Positions 7,958 through 17,458 are shown, counted from the stretch's first letter. The stretch is DNA of 64,000 bases from Lysobacterales bacterium (GCA_019510125.1 JAEKKX010000005.1:172009-236008); one strand, 5' to 3'. Notes: generated by a model not told the origin, from the sequence alone. Translations and numbers: made by a program.

Positions 7958-8116
7958 CGTCAGGAATCGCTCCGGATCGCCGGGTGCGGCGATCGTGGAA
8001 GGGGGCACGGGTGATGCGGGCATCGTATGCCGCCGGGGCCCGCGGGCGTTGCAGACAACTCTATGGACATCCTGTGCATAACTTCCGCGGCGGGCGTCTC
8101 AGCGGTTGCGACGCCC

Positions 8117-8148
8117 AAAAGGAACGGGCGCCCTGCGGCGCCCGTTCC
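8117..8148 (-). terminator. Terminator of the rpsF-rpsR-rplI operon
   Basis: A perfect 12-bp stem GGAACGGGCGCC/GGCGCCCGTTCC with a four-base loop is followed, on the minus strand, by TTTT. It lies 26 bases beyond the rplI stop and should end ribosomal operon transcripts before dnaB. Confidence 0.85.
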
Positions 8149-8174
8149 GGTGCTGCGATGCGGCAGGAAGCGGC

Positions 8175-8627
8175 TTACGCGGCTTCCGGCTCGATGACGA
8201 CCTTGACCGGCACTTCGACGTCGGCGTGCAGGTGCACGAGGACCTCGAACTCGCCGATGTGGCGCAGCGGGCCTTCGCCCATCACCACTTCCGACTTGCC
8301 GACCTTGTAGCCGGCGGCGGTCAGGGCCTCGGCGATGTCGCGCGGGCCGACCGAGCCGTACAGCTTGCCTTCGGTCGAGGCGTTGGCCTTGAGGGTGACG
8401 CTCGCGCCCTCGAGCGCGGAACGGCGGCTCTCGGCCTCGTCGTTCTGGGCCTTGGCGCGGGCTTCGTACTCGGCGCGCTTGGCCTCGAACATGGCGACGT
8501 TGGCGGCGGTCGCCGGCACGGCCTTGCCCTGCGGCACGAGGAAGTTGCGGCCGTAGCCCGGCTTCACCTTGACCTTGTCGCCGAGGTTGCCGAGGTTGAC
8601 CACTTTCTGCAGAAGAATGAGTTCCAT
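8175..8627 (-). CDS. rplI: 50S ribosomal protein L9
   Basis: The protein has 150 residues, the usual length. The N-terminal rRNA-binding domain has the signature [36 protein letters not shown], followed by the long connecting helix (about 40-75, alanine/glutamate/arginine-rich) and the C-terminal domain containing [15 protein letters not shown]9 binds 23S rRNA near the L1 stalk and limits frameshifting. GGAG lies 7 bases before the ATG. It is the last gene of the rpsF operon, but an unusually long gap of 220 bases separates it from rpsR. Confidence 0.98.
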   Translation of the reverse strand: MELILLQKVVNLGNLGDKVKVKPGYGRNFLVPQGKAVPATAANVAMFEAKRAEYEARAKAQNDEAESRRSALEGASVTLKANASTEGKLYGSVGPRDIAEALTAAGYKVGKSEVVMGEGPLRHIGEFEVLVHLHADVEVPVKVVIEPEAA

Positions 8628-8847
8628 GATGGCTCCGTATTCGTTAGCGACGCGCTGGCGCCGCAACTGGTGGCTGTCCGAATGGACGGGAAAGACGATT
8701 CACACGGCGGGATCGCGAAGCCAGCGATGGCCGGGCGAGGAGCGGACAGACGCGCAAACCGGCGTTGGCTCGGGCCAATGAGGATTTGCGCGGCTGGTCG
8801 GCGACAACGCCCGGACGAGCCGGCGAAGCGATCAGACGTTGCGGCCG

Positions 8848-9078
8848 TCAGACGTTGTGGTTGTCGGTGTACGGGATCAGGGCCAGGAAACGCGCGCGCT
8901 TGACGGCGGTGGCGAGCTGGCGCTGGTACTTCGACTTCGTGCCGGTGATGCGGCTGGGCACGATCTTGCCGTTCTCGGTGAGGTTCTGGCGCAGGGTGTT
9001 GAGATCCTTGTAGTCGATCTCCTTCACGCCCTCGGCGGTGAACTTGCAGAACTTGCGGCGGCGGAAAAACTTGGACAT
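8848..9078 (-). CDS. rpsR: 30S ribosomal protein S18
   Basis: The 76-residue basic protein begins [13 protein letters not shown] and has the conserved [43 protein letters not shown] region. S18 pairs with S6 in the platform of the small subunit. The stop of rpsF lies 11 bases upstream, so the two are cotranscribed. Confidence 0.98.
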   Translation of the reverse strand: MSKFFRRRKFCKFTAEGVKEIDYKDLNTLRQNLTENGKIVPSRITGTKSKYQRQLATAVKRARFLALIPYTDNHNV

Positions 9079-9089
9079 GGTCGGGCTCC

Positions 9090-9512
9090 TCAGGCTTCGG
9101 CGGATTCGGCGGCTTCTTCGTTGTCGGCGTTGCCGACCGCACCGTCATCGTCGCGACGACGACGCTCGCCCTTCTCCGCCTTGTCCTTGTCGTCCTTGTT
9201 CTTCATGATCAGGGACTGCTCGGTATCCGGGCCGTCGCGCTTGATCACGAGGTGACGCAGGACCGCGTCGTTGAAGCGGAAGGTATCGACCAGCTCGTTG
9301 AGAACAGCGAGATCGGTCTCGATGTTCATCAGCACGTAGTGGGCCTTGACCAGGTTCTGGATGGGATAGGCGAGCTGGCGGCGACCCCAGTCCTCGAGAC
9401 GGTGGATCTTGCCGCTGCCGTTCTCGATCAGCGCCTTGTAGCGCTCGATCATCGCCGGCACCTGCTCGCTCTGGTCCGGGTGGACCATGAACACGACTTC
9501 GTAATGACGCAT
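9090..9512 (-). CDS. rpsF: 30S ribosomal protein S6
   Basis: The product has 140 residues: the S6 fold (about 1-100, [25 protein letters not shown] ... [25 protein letters not shown] ... [13 protein letters not shown]) and a long charged acidic tail (about 105-140) rich in Asp, Glu and Lys. Glutamate-rich tails of S6 are substrates for RimK in some bacteria; here the tail is longer and mixed rather than a simple EE end. The start at 9512 has AAGGAAA upstream. It is first in the rpsF-rpsR-rplI operon. Confidence 0.98.
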   Translation of the reverse strand: MRHYEVVFMVHPDQSEQVPAMIERYKALIENGSGKIHRLEDWGRRQLAYPIQNLVKAHYVLMNIETDLAVLNELVDTFRFNDAVLRHLVIKRDGPDTEQSLIMKNKDDKDKAEKGERRRRDDDGAVGNADNEEAAESAEA

Positions 9513-9642
9513 TGCAGTTTCCTTGTGGATGTCGGCCGCGGGATTGCGGGCCGAGAGCTCCCCGGACGCGGGCCGGGCCGCGAGGGCGGACCGGACGATG
9601 GCGTCGGTGGAGCAAGGTCTCCCGCCGGAGCGGGAGCCGGAA

Positions 9643-9672
9643 AGTATGGCAGGTTCAAGCACTTGGACGCAA
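9643..9672 (-). promoter_or_regulatory. Candidate rpsF operon promoter
   Basis: On the minus strand TTGCGT (9672-9667), 18 bases and CATACT (9648-9643) form a fair sigma-70 pair. The predicted transcript would begin near 9636, directly at a 7-bp hairpin (CTCCCGC/GCGGGAG, loop TCCG, 9636-9619). About 120 bases of leader precede the rpsF start, enough for the autoregulatory S6:S18-binding leader known in many bacteria, though I cannot confirm its fold. Confidence 0.45.
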
Positions 9673-9779
9673 ACCCAGGCCCGCCGGACGGACCGTCCTG
9701 CCCGGGGCGCTCCCCGCGCACGGCCACGCCGCGGCCGGACATCGGCGATAGTGGCGGCTTTCCGGACCCGCCGCCGCCC

Positions 9780-11414
9780 ATGCCCGCCATCCAAGCCCTG
9801 CGCCCCGTCCTGCTCGCCCTGGCCCTGTCGCTCGCGTCCGCGGCGACGGCCGGTCCGCCGACCGGGGCTCCCGTTCCGCCGCCCGCCCCGGCCGCCGCCG
9901 CGCCCCTGCCGGCCGGGCTGGAGGACCTCGACGCCTACGTCGAGGCGGTCCGCGACACCTTCCAGGTGCCGGGCATCGCGGTCGCGGTGGTCAGCGACGG
10001 CCAGGTGGTCCTCGAACGCGGCTGGGGCAAGCGGTCCATCGGCGGCGCGCCGGTGGACGCCGACACCCTGTTCGCCATCGCCTCCAACACCAAGGCCTTC
10101 ACCGCCGCATCGCTCTACCTGCTGGCCGAGGACGGCAAGCTGGGCCTCGACGACCGGGTGGTCGACCACCTGCCGTGGTTCCGCATGGCCGACCCCGTCG
10201 TCACCCGCGAACTGCGCATCCGCGACCTGCTCGCCCACCGCAGCGGGCTGACCCTGGGCGCGGGCGACCTGCTGTACTGGCCGACCACCGACTACACCAC
10301 GCGGGAGGTCGTCGAGCGGCTCGGCCAGGTGCCGCTGAAGGGCGGCTTCCGCGACCGTTACGCCTACGACAACATCCTGTTCGCGGTCGCGCAGTTGGTG
10401 ATCGAACAGGCCAGCGGGCAGTCCTACGCCGATTTCCTGCAGCAGCGCTTCTTCAGGCCGCTGGGCATGGCCTCGACCCGCTACAACAGCGACGCGCTGC
10501 GACACGGCGACCCCGCCGCCACCGGCTACGCGCTCGCCGACGGCAAGACGCTGGAGGCGGCGCCGCAACTGACCTGGCACAACGCCTCGGGCGCCGGCGG
10601 CCTGTATTCGAGCGTCCACGACATGGCCGCGTGGATGCGGATCCAACTGGACGGCGGCGCCTACCGCGGCGCGGACGGTGCGATGCATCGCCTGTTCACG
10701 GAGAAAAGCCAGCAGGCGATGTGGCAGATGGTGACGCCGATGCAGATCCCCGCGCCGTCGGTGCCGGAACTGGCGCCGGCGCGGCCAAACTTCCTCGGCT
10801 ACGCCCAGGGCTGGATGGTCTCGGACTACCGCGGCGAACGGCTGGTCTGGCACACCGGCGGCTGGCCGGGCATGGTCTCGCGGGTCACCCTGGTGCCGGG
10901 CAAGCGGCTGGGCGTGGTGGTGCTGACCAACGCCGAACTGGGCGGCGCGTTCAACGCGATCACCCTGCGCGTGCTCGACGCGTACCTCGGGGCGCCGAAG
11001 ACCGACTGGAACGCCGCCTACGGCGCCGCGCTGGCGAAATCGAAGGCCAAGGCCGACGACAGTTGGACCCGGCACGTCGCCGCACGCACCGGCCGGCGCG
11101 CACCCTCGCGCCCGCTCGACGCCTACGCCGGCACCTGGCGCGACCCTTGGTACGGCGACGTGATCGTCGCCCGTGACGGCGACCGCCTGCGCCTGCGCTT
11201 CTCGCGCACGCGGTCGCTGGTCGGCACCCTGGAGCACTGGCAGAACGACGCGTTCATCGTGCGCTGGGACGAGCGCTGGCTCAACGCCGACGCCTTCCTC
11301 ACCTTCACGCTGGACGCCGACGGTGCGCCGATCGAGGCGCGGATGGAGGCGATCTCGCCGAACACCGATTTCAGCTTCGACTTCCAGGACCTGGTGCTGA
11401 CCCCGGTGAAGTGA
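9780..11414 (+). CDS. Secreted beta-lactamase-family serine hydrolase
   Basis: The 544-residue protein has a signal peptide (cut near ATA-G, residue 24) and a proline-rich linker. The serine beta-lactamase/penicillin-binding fold shows SNTK (Ser102, Lys105), YDN (Tyr196, Asn198) and HTGG (around residues 358-361, in WHTGGWPGM), the three catalytic motifs of class C-like esterases and D-aminopeptidases. The C-terminal region after about residue 440 ([24 protein letters not shown]...) is the beta-barrel DUF3471-type domain found on such hydrolases. It is probably an esterase or peptidase in the periplasm rather than a true beta-lactamase. It diverges from rpsF. Confidence 0.85.
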   Translation: MPAIQALRPVLLALALSLASAATAGPPTGAPVPPPAPAAAAPLPAGLEDLDAYVEAVRDTFQVPGIAVAVVSDGQVVLERGWGKRSIGGAPVDADTLFAIASNTKAFTAASLYLLAEDGKLGLDDRVVDHLPWFRMADPVVTRELRIRDLLAHRSGLTLGAGDLLYWPTTDYTTREVVERLGQVPLKGGFRDRYAYDNILFAVAQLVIEQASGQSYADFLQQRFFRPLGMASTRYNSDALRHGDPAATGYALADGKTLEAAPQLTWHNASGAGGLYSSVHDMAAWMRIQLDGGAYRGADGAMHRLFTEKSQQAMWQMVTPMQIPAPSVPELAPARPNFLGYAQGWMVSDYRGERLVWHTGGWPGMVSRVTLVPGKRLGVVVLTNAELGGAFNAITLRVLDAYLGAPKTDWNAAYGAALAKSKAKADDSWTRHVAARTGRRAPSRPLDAYAGTWRDPWYGDVIVARDGDRLRLRFSRTRSLVGTLEHWQNDAFIVRWDERWLNADAFLTFTLDADGAPIEARMEAISPNTDFSFDFQDLVLTPVK

Positions 11415-11446
11415 CGGGCGAAAGCCCTTGATTGCCCGATTGTTTC

Positions 11447-11551
11447 GGCAGAGCGGCCTTCAGGCCGCTGCCATCGATCCAAGCACAGCGGCCTGAAGGC
11501 CGCTCTACCGGCCCAGACCCGCTCCACGCAGCGGCCTGAAGGCCGCTCTGC
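11447..11551. repeat. Cluster of three GTAG-type REP palindromes
   Basis: Three copies of the palindrome AGCGGCC-TTCA-GGCCGCT stand at 11447-11472 (plus orientation), 11487-11508 and 11530-11551 (minus orientation). In the minus copies the stem is preceded, on the minus strand, by GTAG (11487-11508) or GCAG (11530-11551). The 5' tetranucleotide plus imperfect palindrome and the arrangement in opposed orientation are hallmarks of REP elements mobilised by RAYT (TnpA-REP) transposases in Stenotrophomonas and Xanthomonas. They lie between convergent genes and may also act as terminators. Two more copies are at 26836-26904. Confidence 0.8.
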
Positions 11552-11598
11552 CGTGTCCCATCCGCTTTGCGCGGCGGCGACCCCCTGCGCGGCGAAGC

Positions 11599-13386
11599 TC
11601 AGCGCCGGGCGTCGATCCAGGCGTCGATGTGCTTCTCCAGCGTCTCCAGCGGCACCGAGCCGGTTTCCAGCACGGCGTCGTTGTAGTCGCGCAGGTCGAA
11701 CTTCGGCCCCAGCTCGCGCGCGGCCTTCGCGCGCAGCTCGGAAATCTTCAACTGGCCGATCTTGTACGCCAGCGCCTGGCCCGGCGTGCCGATGTAGCGA
11801 TCGATCTCGTTGACGATGTCCTGGTCGGTCTTCGGGCTGTTGTCCTTGAAGTAGGCGATCGCCTGTTCGCGGGTCCAGCCCTTGGCGTGCATGCCGGTGT
11901 CCACGACCAGCCGCACCGCGCGCCACATTTCGTAGGCGAGCTGGCCCATGCGGTCGTAGGGATCCTGGTACAGCCCCATCTCGTAGCCGAGCTGCTCGGC
12001 GTACAGGCCCCAGCCCTCGCCGTAGGCGACGAAGTACGCGGTGCGGCGGAACATCGGCGCGTCCGGCAGTTCCAGTCCGCGCGCGAACTGGAAGTGGTGG
12101 CCGGGCACGGACTCGTGCAGGGTCAACGGGATCATCTCCCACGTCGGCCGCGTTTCAGGCTTGTAGAGGTTGACGTAGTAGAACCCGGCGCGGCTGCCGT
12201 CGCTGGCCCCCTGCTGGTAGTAGGCGGTGGTGGTGTCCGGCGCGATGTTGTCGGGGATCGGGCGCACGCCGTACGGTTGCCGCGGGATCGTGCGGAACAC
12301 CTTCACCAGCTCCGGGTCGATGCGCTTGGCGGTGGCGCGGTAGCGCTCGAGCAAGGCCTCGGGGGTCTTCTCGAAGAACCGCGGATCGGTGCGCAGGAAG
12401 GTGAAGAACTCGGCCATCGAGCCCTGGAAGCCGACCTCGGCCTTGATCTTCTCCATCTCGCCGCGGATCCGCGCCACTTCCCTCAGGCCGATCGCGTGGA
12501 TCTGCTCGGCGGTGAGATTCGTCGTCGTGTAGTAGCCGGCGAGGAAGTCGTAATAGGCCTTGCCGTCCGGCAGCGCGGTGGCGGCGATGCTGGCGCGGGT
12601 CTTCGGCAGGTAGTCCCGCTCGAAGAACGCCTGGAAGCGGCGGTACGCCGGCACGATGCGCTCGGCGATCGTGCGCCGGGCCTCGGCGCGCAGGGCGTCC
12701 TGCTCGGCGGCCGGGATCGATGCCGGCATGGTCTCGAACGGCCGGTAGAACGGGCTCTTCGCCGGATCGTCGACGACCTGCGCCGCGATCTGCCCGGGCA
12801 CGCGCTGCATCAGCACCCGCGGCGGCAGGTTGCGGGCCTTGATGCCCTCGCGCATCAGCGCGGTCGTCTGCTCGATCACCGTCGGCACCGCCTGCATCCG
12901 CGCCAGCCAGTCGCGGTAGTCCTTGGCGCCGGCGAAATTCAGCGCCTCGGACACGCCGTCCAGGGTCTGCACGCCGCCCTGGTGCGAGACCGGCTGCAGG
13001 TATTCGCGGAACTTCTGCCGGGCGACCGACTGTTCGAGCTGCCAGCGGTAGGTGTCGTAGTTGAGCTGGTCCGCCGGCGACAGCGCCGCGCGGTCGAACC
13101 CCAGCAGGGTCTCCAGCGCCTTGCGGTCGGCGGCCTGGCGCGCTTCGATGGCGGGCAGGCCGAGGTCGGTCCAGCGGTCGTTGAAGCGCAGGTCGCCGTC
13201 GAACGACGCGGACTCGGGACTTTCGCGCAGGCCGCGCTCCCACTCGGCGGCGAAGAACGCGTTCAGGCGCGTGCCGGCGTCGTCGGCGGCGCGCAGCGGC
13301 CCCGCGCCCAGCACCAGGGCCACCAACAGGGTCACCAACAGCACCGGCGACAGCCCCCGCAGGGCGAAAGCGGAGAGTCGGAACAT
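11599..13386 (-). CDS. Secreted DUF885 family metallopeptidase
   Basis: The 595-residue protein has a signal peptide (hydrophobic 10-30, cut after LRA). It is helical throughout like the DUF885 family, which has a gluzincin-type zinc site: HESVPGHHFQ near residue 424 provides the HExxxH-like motif and the later GEGWGLYAEQL segment the third ligand region. Members are periplasmic or surface dipeptidase/carboxypeptidase-like enzymes; the exact substrate is not deducible. Length is typical. It is monocistronic, with REP palindromes beyond its stop. Confidence 0.88.
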   Translation of the reverse strand: MFRLSAFALRGLSPVLLVTLLVALVLGAGPLRAADDAGTRLNAFFAAEWERGLRESPESASFDGDLRFNDRWTDLGLPAIEARQAADRKALETLLGFDRAALSPADQLNYDTYRWQLEQSVARQKFREYLQPVSHQGGVQTLDGVSEALNFAGAKDYRDWLARMQAVPTVIEQTTALMREGIKARNLPPRVLMQRVPGQIAAQVVDDPAKSPFYRPFETMPASIPAAEQDALRAEARRTIAERIVPAYRRFQAFFERDYLPKTRASIAATALPDGKAYYDFLAGYYTTTNLTAEQIHAIGLREVARIRGEMEKIKAEVGFQGSMAEFFTFLRTDPRFFEKTPEALLERYRATAKRIDPELVKVFRTIPRQPYGVRPIPDNIAPDTTTAYYQQGASDGSRAGFYYVNLYKPETRPTWEMIPLTLHESVPGHHFQFARGLELPDAPMFRRTAYFVAYGEGWGLYAEQLGYEMGLYQDPYDRMGQLAYEMWRAVRLVVDTGMHAKGWTREQAIAYFKDNSPKTDQDIVNEIDRYIGTPGQALAYKIGQLKISELRAKAARELGPKFDLRDYNDAVLETGSVPLETLEKHIDAWIDARR

Positions 13387-13488
13387 GGTTCATCCTCGGC
13401 ACGAAAGGCCCGAGTATAGTCCGGCCTCCGACCCCCTCCCCCTGCCTGCCGTCATGGTCGGCGCCCGGGTCCGCTGATCCCGCCAGAG

Positions 13489-14550
13489 ATGATCAAGCCC
13501 GAAAAGCCCGAAAACGAAGCCGCCCGCCTGGCCGCGCTGCACAACCTTCGGATCCTGGACACACCGCCCGAGGACACCTTCGACGATCTGGTCCGGATCG
13601 CATCGGCGATCTGCGGCATGCCGATGGCGTCGATCAGCCTGATCGACCGCGACCGGCAGTGGTTCAAGGCGAGGCTCGGACTGACCTCGGTCGAATCCGC
13701 GCGCGACAGTGCGTTCTGCGCCCACGCCATCCTCGATCCCGACCGGGTCATGGTCGTGCCCGACGCGCTCGAGGACATCCGCTTCCACGACAACCCGCTG
13801 GTGCAGGGAGAGCCGCACATCCGGTTCTACGCCGGCGCGCCGCTGGTGGATGCCGAAGGCCTGGCGCTGGGCACGCTGTGCGTGCTGGACCACCAGCCCA
13901 GGCAACTGTCGGCGCACCAGCAGGATGCGCTGGACGCGCTCTCGCGGCAGGTGTCCAAGCTGCTCGAACTGCGCCGCACCAGCCGCGCGCTGCAATTGCA
14001 GCTCGAAGACCGGACCTGGTACGAGCAGCAACTGCACGCCTACCAGGCGCAACTCGAGGACGCCAACGCCGTGCTGGTCGAACAGACCCGCACCGACCCT
14101 CTGACCGGGCTGCCCAACCGTCGCGCCTTCGGCGCGGCGCTGGACGCCGCGCTGCAGCGGCCCGAGGGCGCCTGCGTGGCGGTGCTGGACATCGACCACT
14201 TCAAGGTCGTCAACGACACCCACGGCCACGCCATCGGCGACCGGGTGCTGGTCGAACTGGCCGCGAACCTGCGCGACGCCGGCGGCGGACGCGGGCTGGT
14301 GGCGCGGATCGGCGGGGAGGAATTCGTCTGGCTGCTGCCCGGCGCGACCGTCGATCAGGCCGAACTGGCCTGCCGGCACCTGTGCCAGACCGTGCGCCTG
14401 TCGTCGATGGCGCTGCCGGTGACGGTCAGCATCGGCCTGGCCCGGGGCCGAACCGGCGAGCGCGGCGCGGAGGTCGTGGCACGGGCGGATGCGGCGCTGT
14501 ACGCGGCCAAGCGCAGCGGTCGCGACCGGGTCGAACGGGCCCCGGAGTGA
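13489..14550 (+). CDS. GAF-GGDEF diguanylate cyclase
   Basis: This 353-residue cytoplasmic protein carries a GAF sensor (about 25-165, with DTPPEDTFDDLVRIAS and FYAGAPLVDAEGLALGTLCVLD), a coiled linker (165-200) and a GGDEF domain (200-350: DPLTGLPNRRAF, then the active site GGEEF at 275-279). GGEEF is catalytically competent, so it should make cyclic di-GMP from two GTP. The inhibitory I-site RxxD is missing: the Asp position is Gly269 in GRGLVARIGGEEF, so product inhibition may be absent. Two PilZ proteins that could bind the product are encoded at 19811 and 20251. Confidence 0.92.
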   Translation: MIKPEKPENEAARLAALHNLRILDTPPEDTFDDLVRIASAICGMPMASISLIDRDRQWFKARLGLTSVESARDSAFCAHAILDPDRVMVVPDALEDIRFHDNPLVQGEPHIRFYAGAPLVDAEGLALGTLCVLDHQPRQLSAHQQDALDALSRQVSKLLELRRTSRALQLQLEDRTWYEQQLHAYQAQLEDANAVLVEQTRTDPLTGLPNRRAFGAALDAALQRPEGACVAVLDIDHFKVVNDTHGHAIGDRVLVELAANLRDAGGGRGLVARIGGEEFVWLLPGATVDQAELACRHLCQTVRLSSMALPVTVSIGLARGRTGERGAEVVARADAALYAAKRSGRDRVERAPE

Positions 14551-14575
14551 ACCTCCTGGACGTCCGGACGCGGGC

Positions 14576-14917
14576 TCAGGCCGCGCGGTCGGCGTCGGTG
14601 GTGAAACTGGACCCGCAGCCGCATTCCCCGGCCACGTTGGGGTTGCGGAACACGAACTGCTCGTTCAGCCCCTGCTTCAGGAAGTCGATCTCGGTGCCGT
14701 CGACCATCGGCAGGCTGTAGGCGTCCACGAAGATCCGGATGCCGTCCTGCTCGCTGACCACGTCGCCGTCGCGACGGTCGCGGGCCAGGTCGACCGCGTA
14801 GCCCCAGCCGGAGCAGCCGGTGCGGCGGACGCCGAAGCGGAGGCCGAGCGCGGCGGGGTCGGCGGCGAGGTAGCCGCGGATGCGGTCGAGGGCGGCGGGA
14901 GCGAGGGAGATGGCCAT
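14576..14917 (-). CDS. IscA/ErpA-type iron-sulfur insertion protein
   Basis: The 113-residue HesB/IscA family protein has the three invariant cysteines: Cys35 in RRTGCSGWGY and Cys99/Cys101 in GECGCGSSF. These bind iron or a 2Fe-2S cluster during cluster assembly and transfer to apoproteins. The isc or suf operon is not present, so this is a stand-alone A-type carrier. It is transcribed away from asnS, with about 70 bases between starts. Confidence 0.9.
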   Translation of the reverse strand: MAISLAPAALDRIRGYLAADPAALGLRFGVRRTGCSGWGYAVDLARDRRDGDVVSEQDGIRIFVDAYSLPMVDGTEIDFLKQGLNEQFVFRNPNVAGECGCGSSFTTDADRAA

Positions 14918-14989
14918 GGCGGGGATTGTAGCGTCAGTTAAACTTGGCGACCTCCCACACATCGGCGCTGCGGCGCAGGAATTCAAGGC

Positions 14990-16402
14990 ATGGCTTTCAG
15001 TGCAGTCGAGGCGACGAGCATCCGGGACGCGCTGGCCGGGACCCCCGGCATCGGCAGCACGGTCACGATCCGGGGCTGGGTGCGGACCCGGCGCGATTCC
15101 ACCGCCCTGAGTTTCGTCCAGGTCAGCGACGGCTCGTGCTTCGCGCCGATCCAGGTCGTGGCCACCGCCGCCCTGCCGAATTTCGAGTCCGAGGTGAAGC
15201 GGCTGTCGGCCGGCTGCGCCGTGGTCGCCACCGGCACGCTGGCGGCCTCGCAGGGCAAGGGCCAGAGCGTCGAGCTGCAGGCGTCGGCGATCGAGGTCGT
15301 CGGCTGGGTCGAGGATCCCGAGACCTACCCGATCCAGCCCAAGGCGCATTCGCTGGAATTCCTGCGCGAGGTCGCCCACCTGCGCCCGCGCACCAACCTG
15401 TTCGGCGCGGTCACCCGCATCCGCCACTGTCTTGCCCAGGCGATCCACCGCTTCTTCCACGAGCAAGGCTTCTACTGGGTCAACACCCCGATCATCTCGA
15501 CCTCCGACGCCGAGGGCGCCGGCCAGATGTTCCGCATCTCCACCCTGGACATGCTGAACCTGCCGCGCACCGCCGACGGCGGCATCGACTTCAGCAAGGA
15601 CTTCTTCGGCAAGGAAGCGTTCCTGACCGTCTCCGGCCAGTTGAACGTCGAGGGCTACTGCCTCGCGCTCAGCAAGGTCTACACCTTCGGCCCGACCTTC
15701 CGCGCCGAGAACAGCCACACCACGCGCCATCTCGCCGAGTTCTGGATGATCGAGCCGGAGATCGCCTTCGCCGACCTCGACGACGACGCGACCCTGGCCG
15801 AGCAGTTCCTGAAGTACCTGTTCCGCGCGGTGCTGACCGAGCGCGCCGACGACATGGCCTTCATCGCCGAACGCGTGCAGAAGGACGCCGTCACCCGGCT
15901 GGAGACCTTCGTCGACGCGCCGTTCGAGCGCATCGACTACACCGAGGCGGTGAAGCTGCTGCAGGCCAGCAAACAGAAGTTCGAGTTCCCGGTCGAATGG
16001 GGCCTGGACCTGCAGACCGAGCACGAGCGCTGGCTGACGGAGAGCCACGTCGGCCGCCCGGTCGTGGTGATGAACTACCCCGAGCACATCAAGGCGTTCT
16101 ACATGCGCCTGAACGACGACGGGAAAACCGTGGCCGCGATGGACGTGCTGGCGCCGGGCATCGGCGAGATCATCGGCGGCTCGCAGCGCGAGGAGCGCCT
16201 CGACGTGCTCGACGCGCGCATCCGCCAATTCGGGCTCGAGCCGGCGCACTACGGCTGGTACCGCGACTTCCGCCGCTACGGCACCGTGCCGCACGCCGGC
16301 TTCGGCCTCGGCTTCGAGCGCCTGGTGGTGTACGTCTGCGGCCTGGCCAACATCCGCGACGCGATCCCGTTCCCGCGCGCCCCGGGCTCGGCCGAGTTCT
16401 GA
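14990..16402 (+). CDS. asnS: Asparaginyl-tRNA synthetase
   Basis: The 470-residue class IIb synthetase charges tRNA-Asn with asparagine. An OB-fold anticodon-binding domain (about 12-105: [26 protein letters not shown]) precedes the catalytic core with motif 2 [21 protein letters not shown] and motif 3 [27 protein letters not shown]. The serine/histidine pattern of motif 2 (ENSHTTRH) marks AsnRS rather than AspRS. Length is normal. It is followed closely by a run of small coupled genes. Confidence 0.97.
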   Translation: MAFSAVEATSIRDALAGTPGIGSTVTIRGWVRTRRDSTALSFVQVSDGSCFAPIQVVATAALPNFESEVKRLSAGCAVVATGTLAASQGKGQSVELQASAIEVVGWVEDPETYPIQPKAHSLEFLREVAHLRPRTNLFGAVTRIRHCLAQAIHRFFHEQGFYWVNTPIISTSDAEGAGQMFRISTLDMLNLPRTADGGIDFSKDFFGKEAFLTVSGQLNVEGYCLALSKVYTFGPTFRAENSHTTRHLAEFWMIEPEIAFADLDDDATLAEQFLKYLFRAVLTERADDMAFIAERVQKDAVTRLETFVDAPFERIDYTEAVKLLQASKQKFEFPVEWGLDLQTEHERWLTESHVGRPVVVMNYPEHIKAFYMRLNDDGKTVAAMDVLAPGIGEIIGGSQREERLDVLDARIRQFGLEPAHYGWYRDFRRYGTVPHAGFGLGFERLVVYVCGLANIRDAIPFPRAPGSAEF

Positions 16403-16427
16403 TGGCCGCTGCGCGATGATCGGCGCC

Positions 16428-16820
16428 ATGGACCAGGTCGAGATCGACGGCGACTGCGTCGTGCTGTACCGGCCGACGGGCCCGCGCGAACTGGCGCTGG
16501 TGGAGGCGAGCGGTTCCCGCCGCTGGCCCCCGCGCCTGCTCGAACAGCCGATCTTCTACCCGGTCACGAACGAGCGCTACGCGCGCGAAATCGCCGTCCG
16601 CTGGAACATCCGCGACAGCGGCGTCGGCTACGTGACCCGCTTCCGCGTACCGAAGGCCTTCATGGACCGCTACCCGGTGCAGAAGGTCGGCGGCGCGCAC
16701 CACACCGAATGGTGGGTGCCGGCGGAAGACCTCGATGCCCTCAACGACGCGATCGTCGGCACGATCGACGTCATCGGCGAATATCGCCGCGACCCCGATG
16801 CCGGAGACGCCACTGCATGA
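16428..16820 (+). CDS. Conserved hypothetical protein
   Basis: About 130 residues (an alternative ATG at 16416 adds four). There is no signal peptide. The sequence LYRPTGPRELALVEASGSRRWPPRLLEQPIFYPVTNERYAREIAVRWNIRD is typical of a small proteobacterial family often labelled 'ADP-ribosylation/crystallin J1' by automatic transfer; I see no ADP-ribosylglycohydrolase motifs and would not use that name. Its stop overlaps the start of the next gene (ATGA), so it heads a coupled three-gene unit. Confidence 0.75.
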   Translation: MDQVEIDGDCVVLYRPTGPRELALVEASGSRRWPPRLLEQPIFYPVTNERYAREIAVRWNIRDSGVGYVTRFRVPKAFMDRYPVQKVGGAHHTEWWVPAEDLDALNDAIVGTIDVIGEYRRDPDAGDATA

Positions 16821-17122
16821 TCCTGTTCCTCGCCCTGCTCTTCGTCGCCGTCGCGATCGCCGGCTTCTGCGCGCTGCTGATCTTCTGGCCGCTGACCCTG
16901 GTCCATCTGCGCGACCGCCACCCGCAGTTGCATGCGAGCCTCGGCGAAGCCGCGTTCGCCAACCCGGCCGCGCTGTGGTGGGTGCTGCGCGGCGGCTACC
17001 GCAGCGCCGGCGACCGCAATCTCGACGGCCTGGCGACGCCGGCCCGGGTCTCGCTCTACACGATCCTGCTCGGCCTGGCCGCGGCCGGGCTGCTCTGGCT
17101 GTGGTCGGAGGCCTTCCCGTGA
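16817..17122 (+). CDS. Small membrane protein, two helices
   Basis: The 101-residue protein has a transmembrane segment at residues 2-27 (FLALLFVAVAIAGFCALLIFW) and a second at about 78-96 (VSLYTILLGLAAAGLLWLW), with a cytoplasmic or periplasmic middle part rich in small and aromatic residues (AALWWVLRGGYRS). It begins inside the stop of the upstream gene and its own stop overlaps the GTG of the next (GTGA), implying translational coupling. Function unknown. Confidence 0.75.
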   Translation: MILFLALLFVAVAIAGFCALLIFWPLTLVHLRDRHPQLHASLGEAAFANPAALWWVLRGGYRSAGDRNLDGLATPARVSLYTILLGLAAAGLLWLWSEAFP

Positions 17123-17445
17123 GCGCCGCCGACGCGCGCAGCCCGATCGTCGCCACCGAGTGGTGGCTGGCGAGCCTCGGGCGCACGCTGGTGTGGGCGC
17201 GCCTGCGCCTGCGCGAGGCCGGCACCGCCGAGGTCTTCGACAGCGACGGCAACACCCTGGTCTACGACAGCGAGGACAGCGCGCGCGCGGCGCTGATGGA
17301 CGCCGAGTTCGTCGCGTTCGAGGGCCTCGACGAGGACGACGCGCTGGAACGCGGCTTCTCGCTCGCGGAAGTCGCCCCGCCGCAGGCCGACGACGACGCG
17401 GCGCTGCGCGAACGCATGGTCACCCGGCTCGGCGGACGGGCCTGA
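17119..17445 (+). CDS. Conserved hypothetical acidic protein
   Basis: The 108-residue soluble acidic protein starts at a GTG overlapping the upstream stop. It has a central segment AEVFDSDGNTLVYDSEDSARAALMDAEFVAFEGLDEDDA in which strands and helices alternate, reminiscent of a small alpha/beta fold, but I recognise no family. It is the third member of a coupled gene string after asnS and is followed 13 bases later by the PaiB-like gene. Confidence 0.7.
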   Translation: MSAADARSPIVATEWWLASLGRTLVWARLRLREAGTAEVFDSDGNTLVYDSEDSARAALMDAEFVAFEGLDEDDALERGFSLAEVAPPQADDDAALRERMVTRLGGRA

Positions 17446-17458
17446 GCGCGGCGCCGGG

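Noticed and set aside
9780-11414. Antibiotic-resistance beta-lactamase
   Set aside because: The SNTK/YDN/HTGG motifs with a DUF3471-type tail fit esterase or D-aminopeptidase-like hydrolases; no specific beta-lactamase subgroup features.
16428-16820. ADP-ribosylation/crystallin J1 function
   Set aside because: This label is commonly transferred to such small proteins, but no ADP-ribosylglycohydrolase metal motifs are present.
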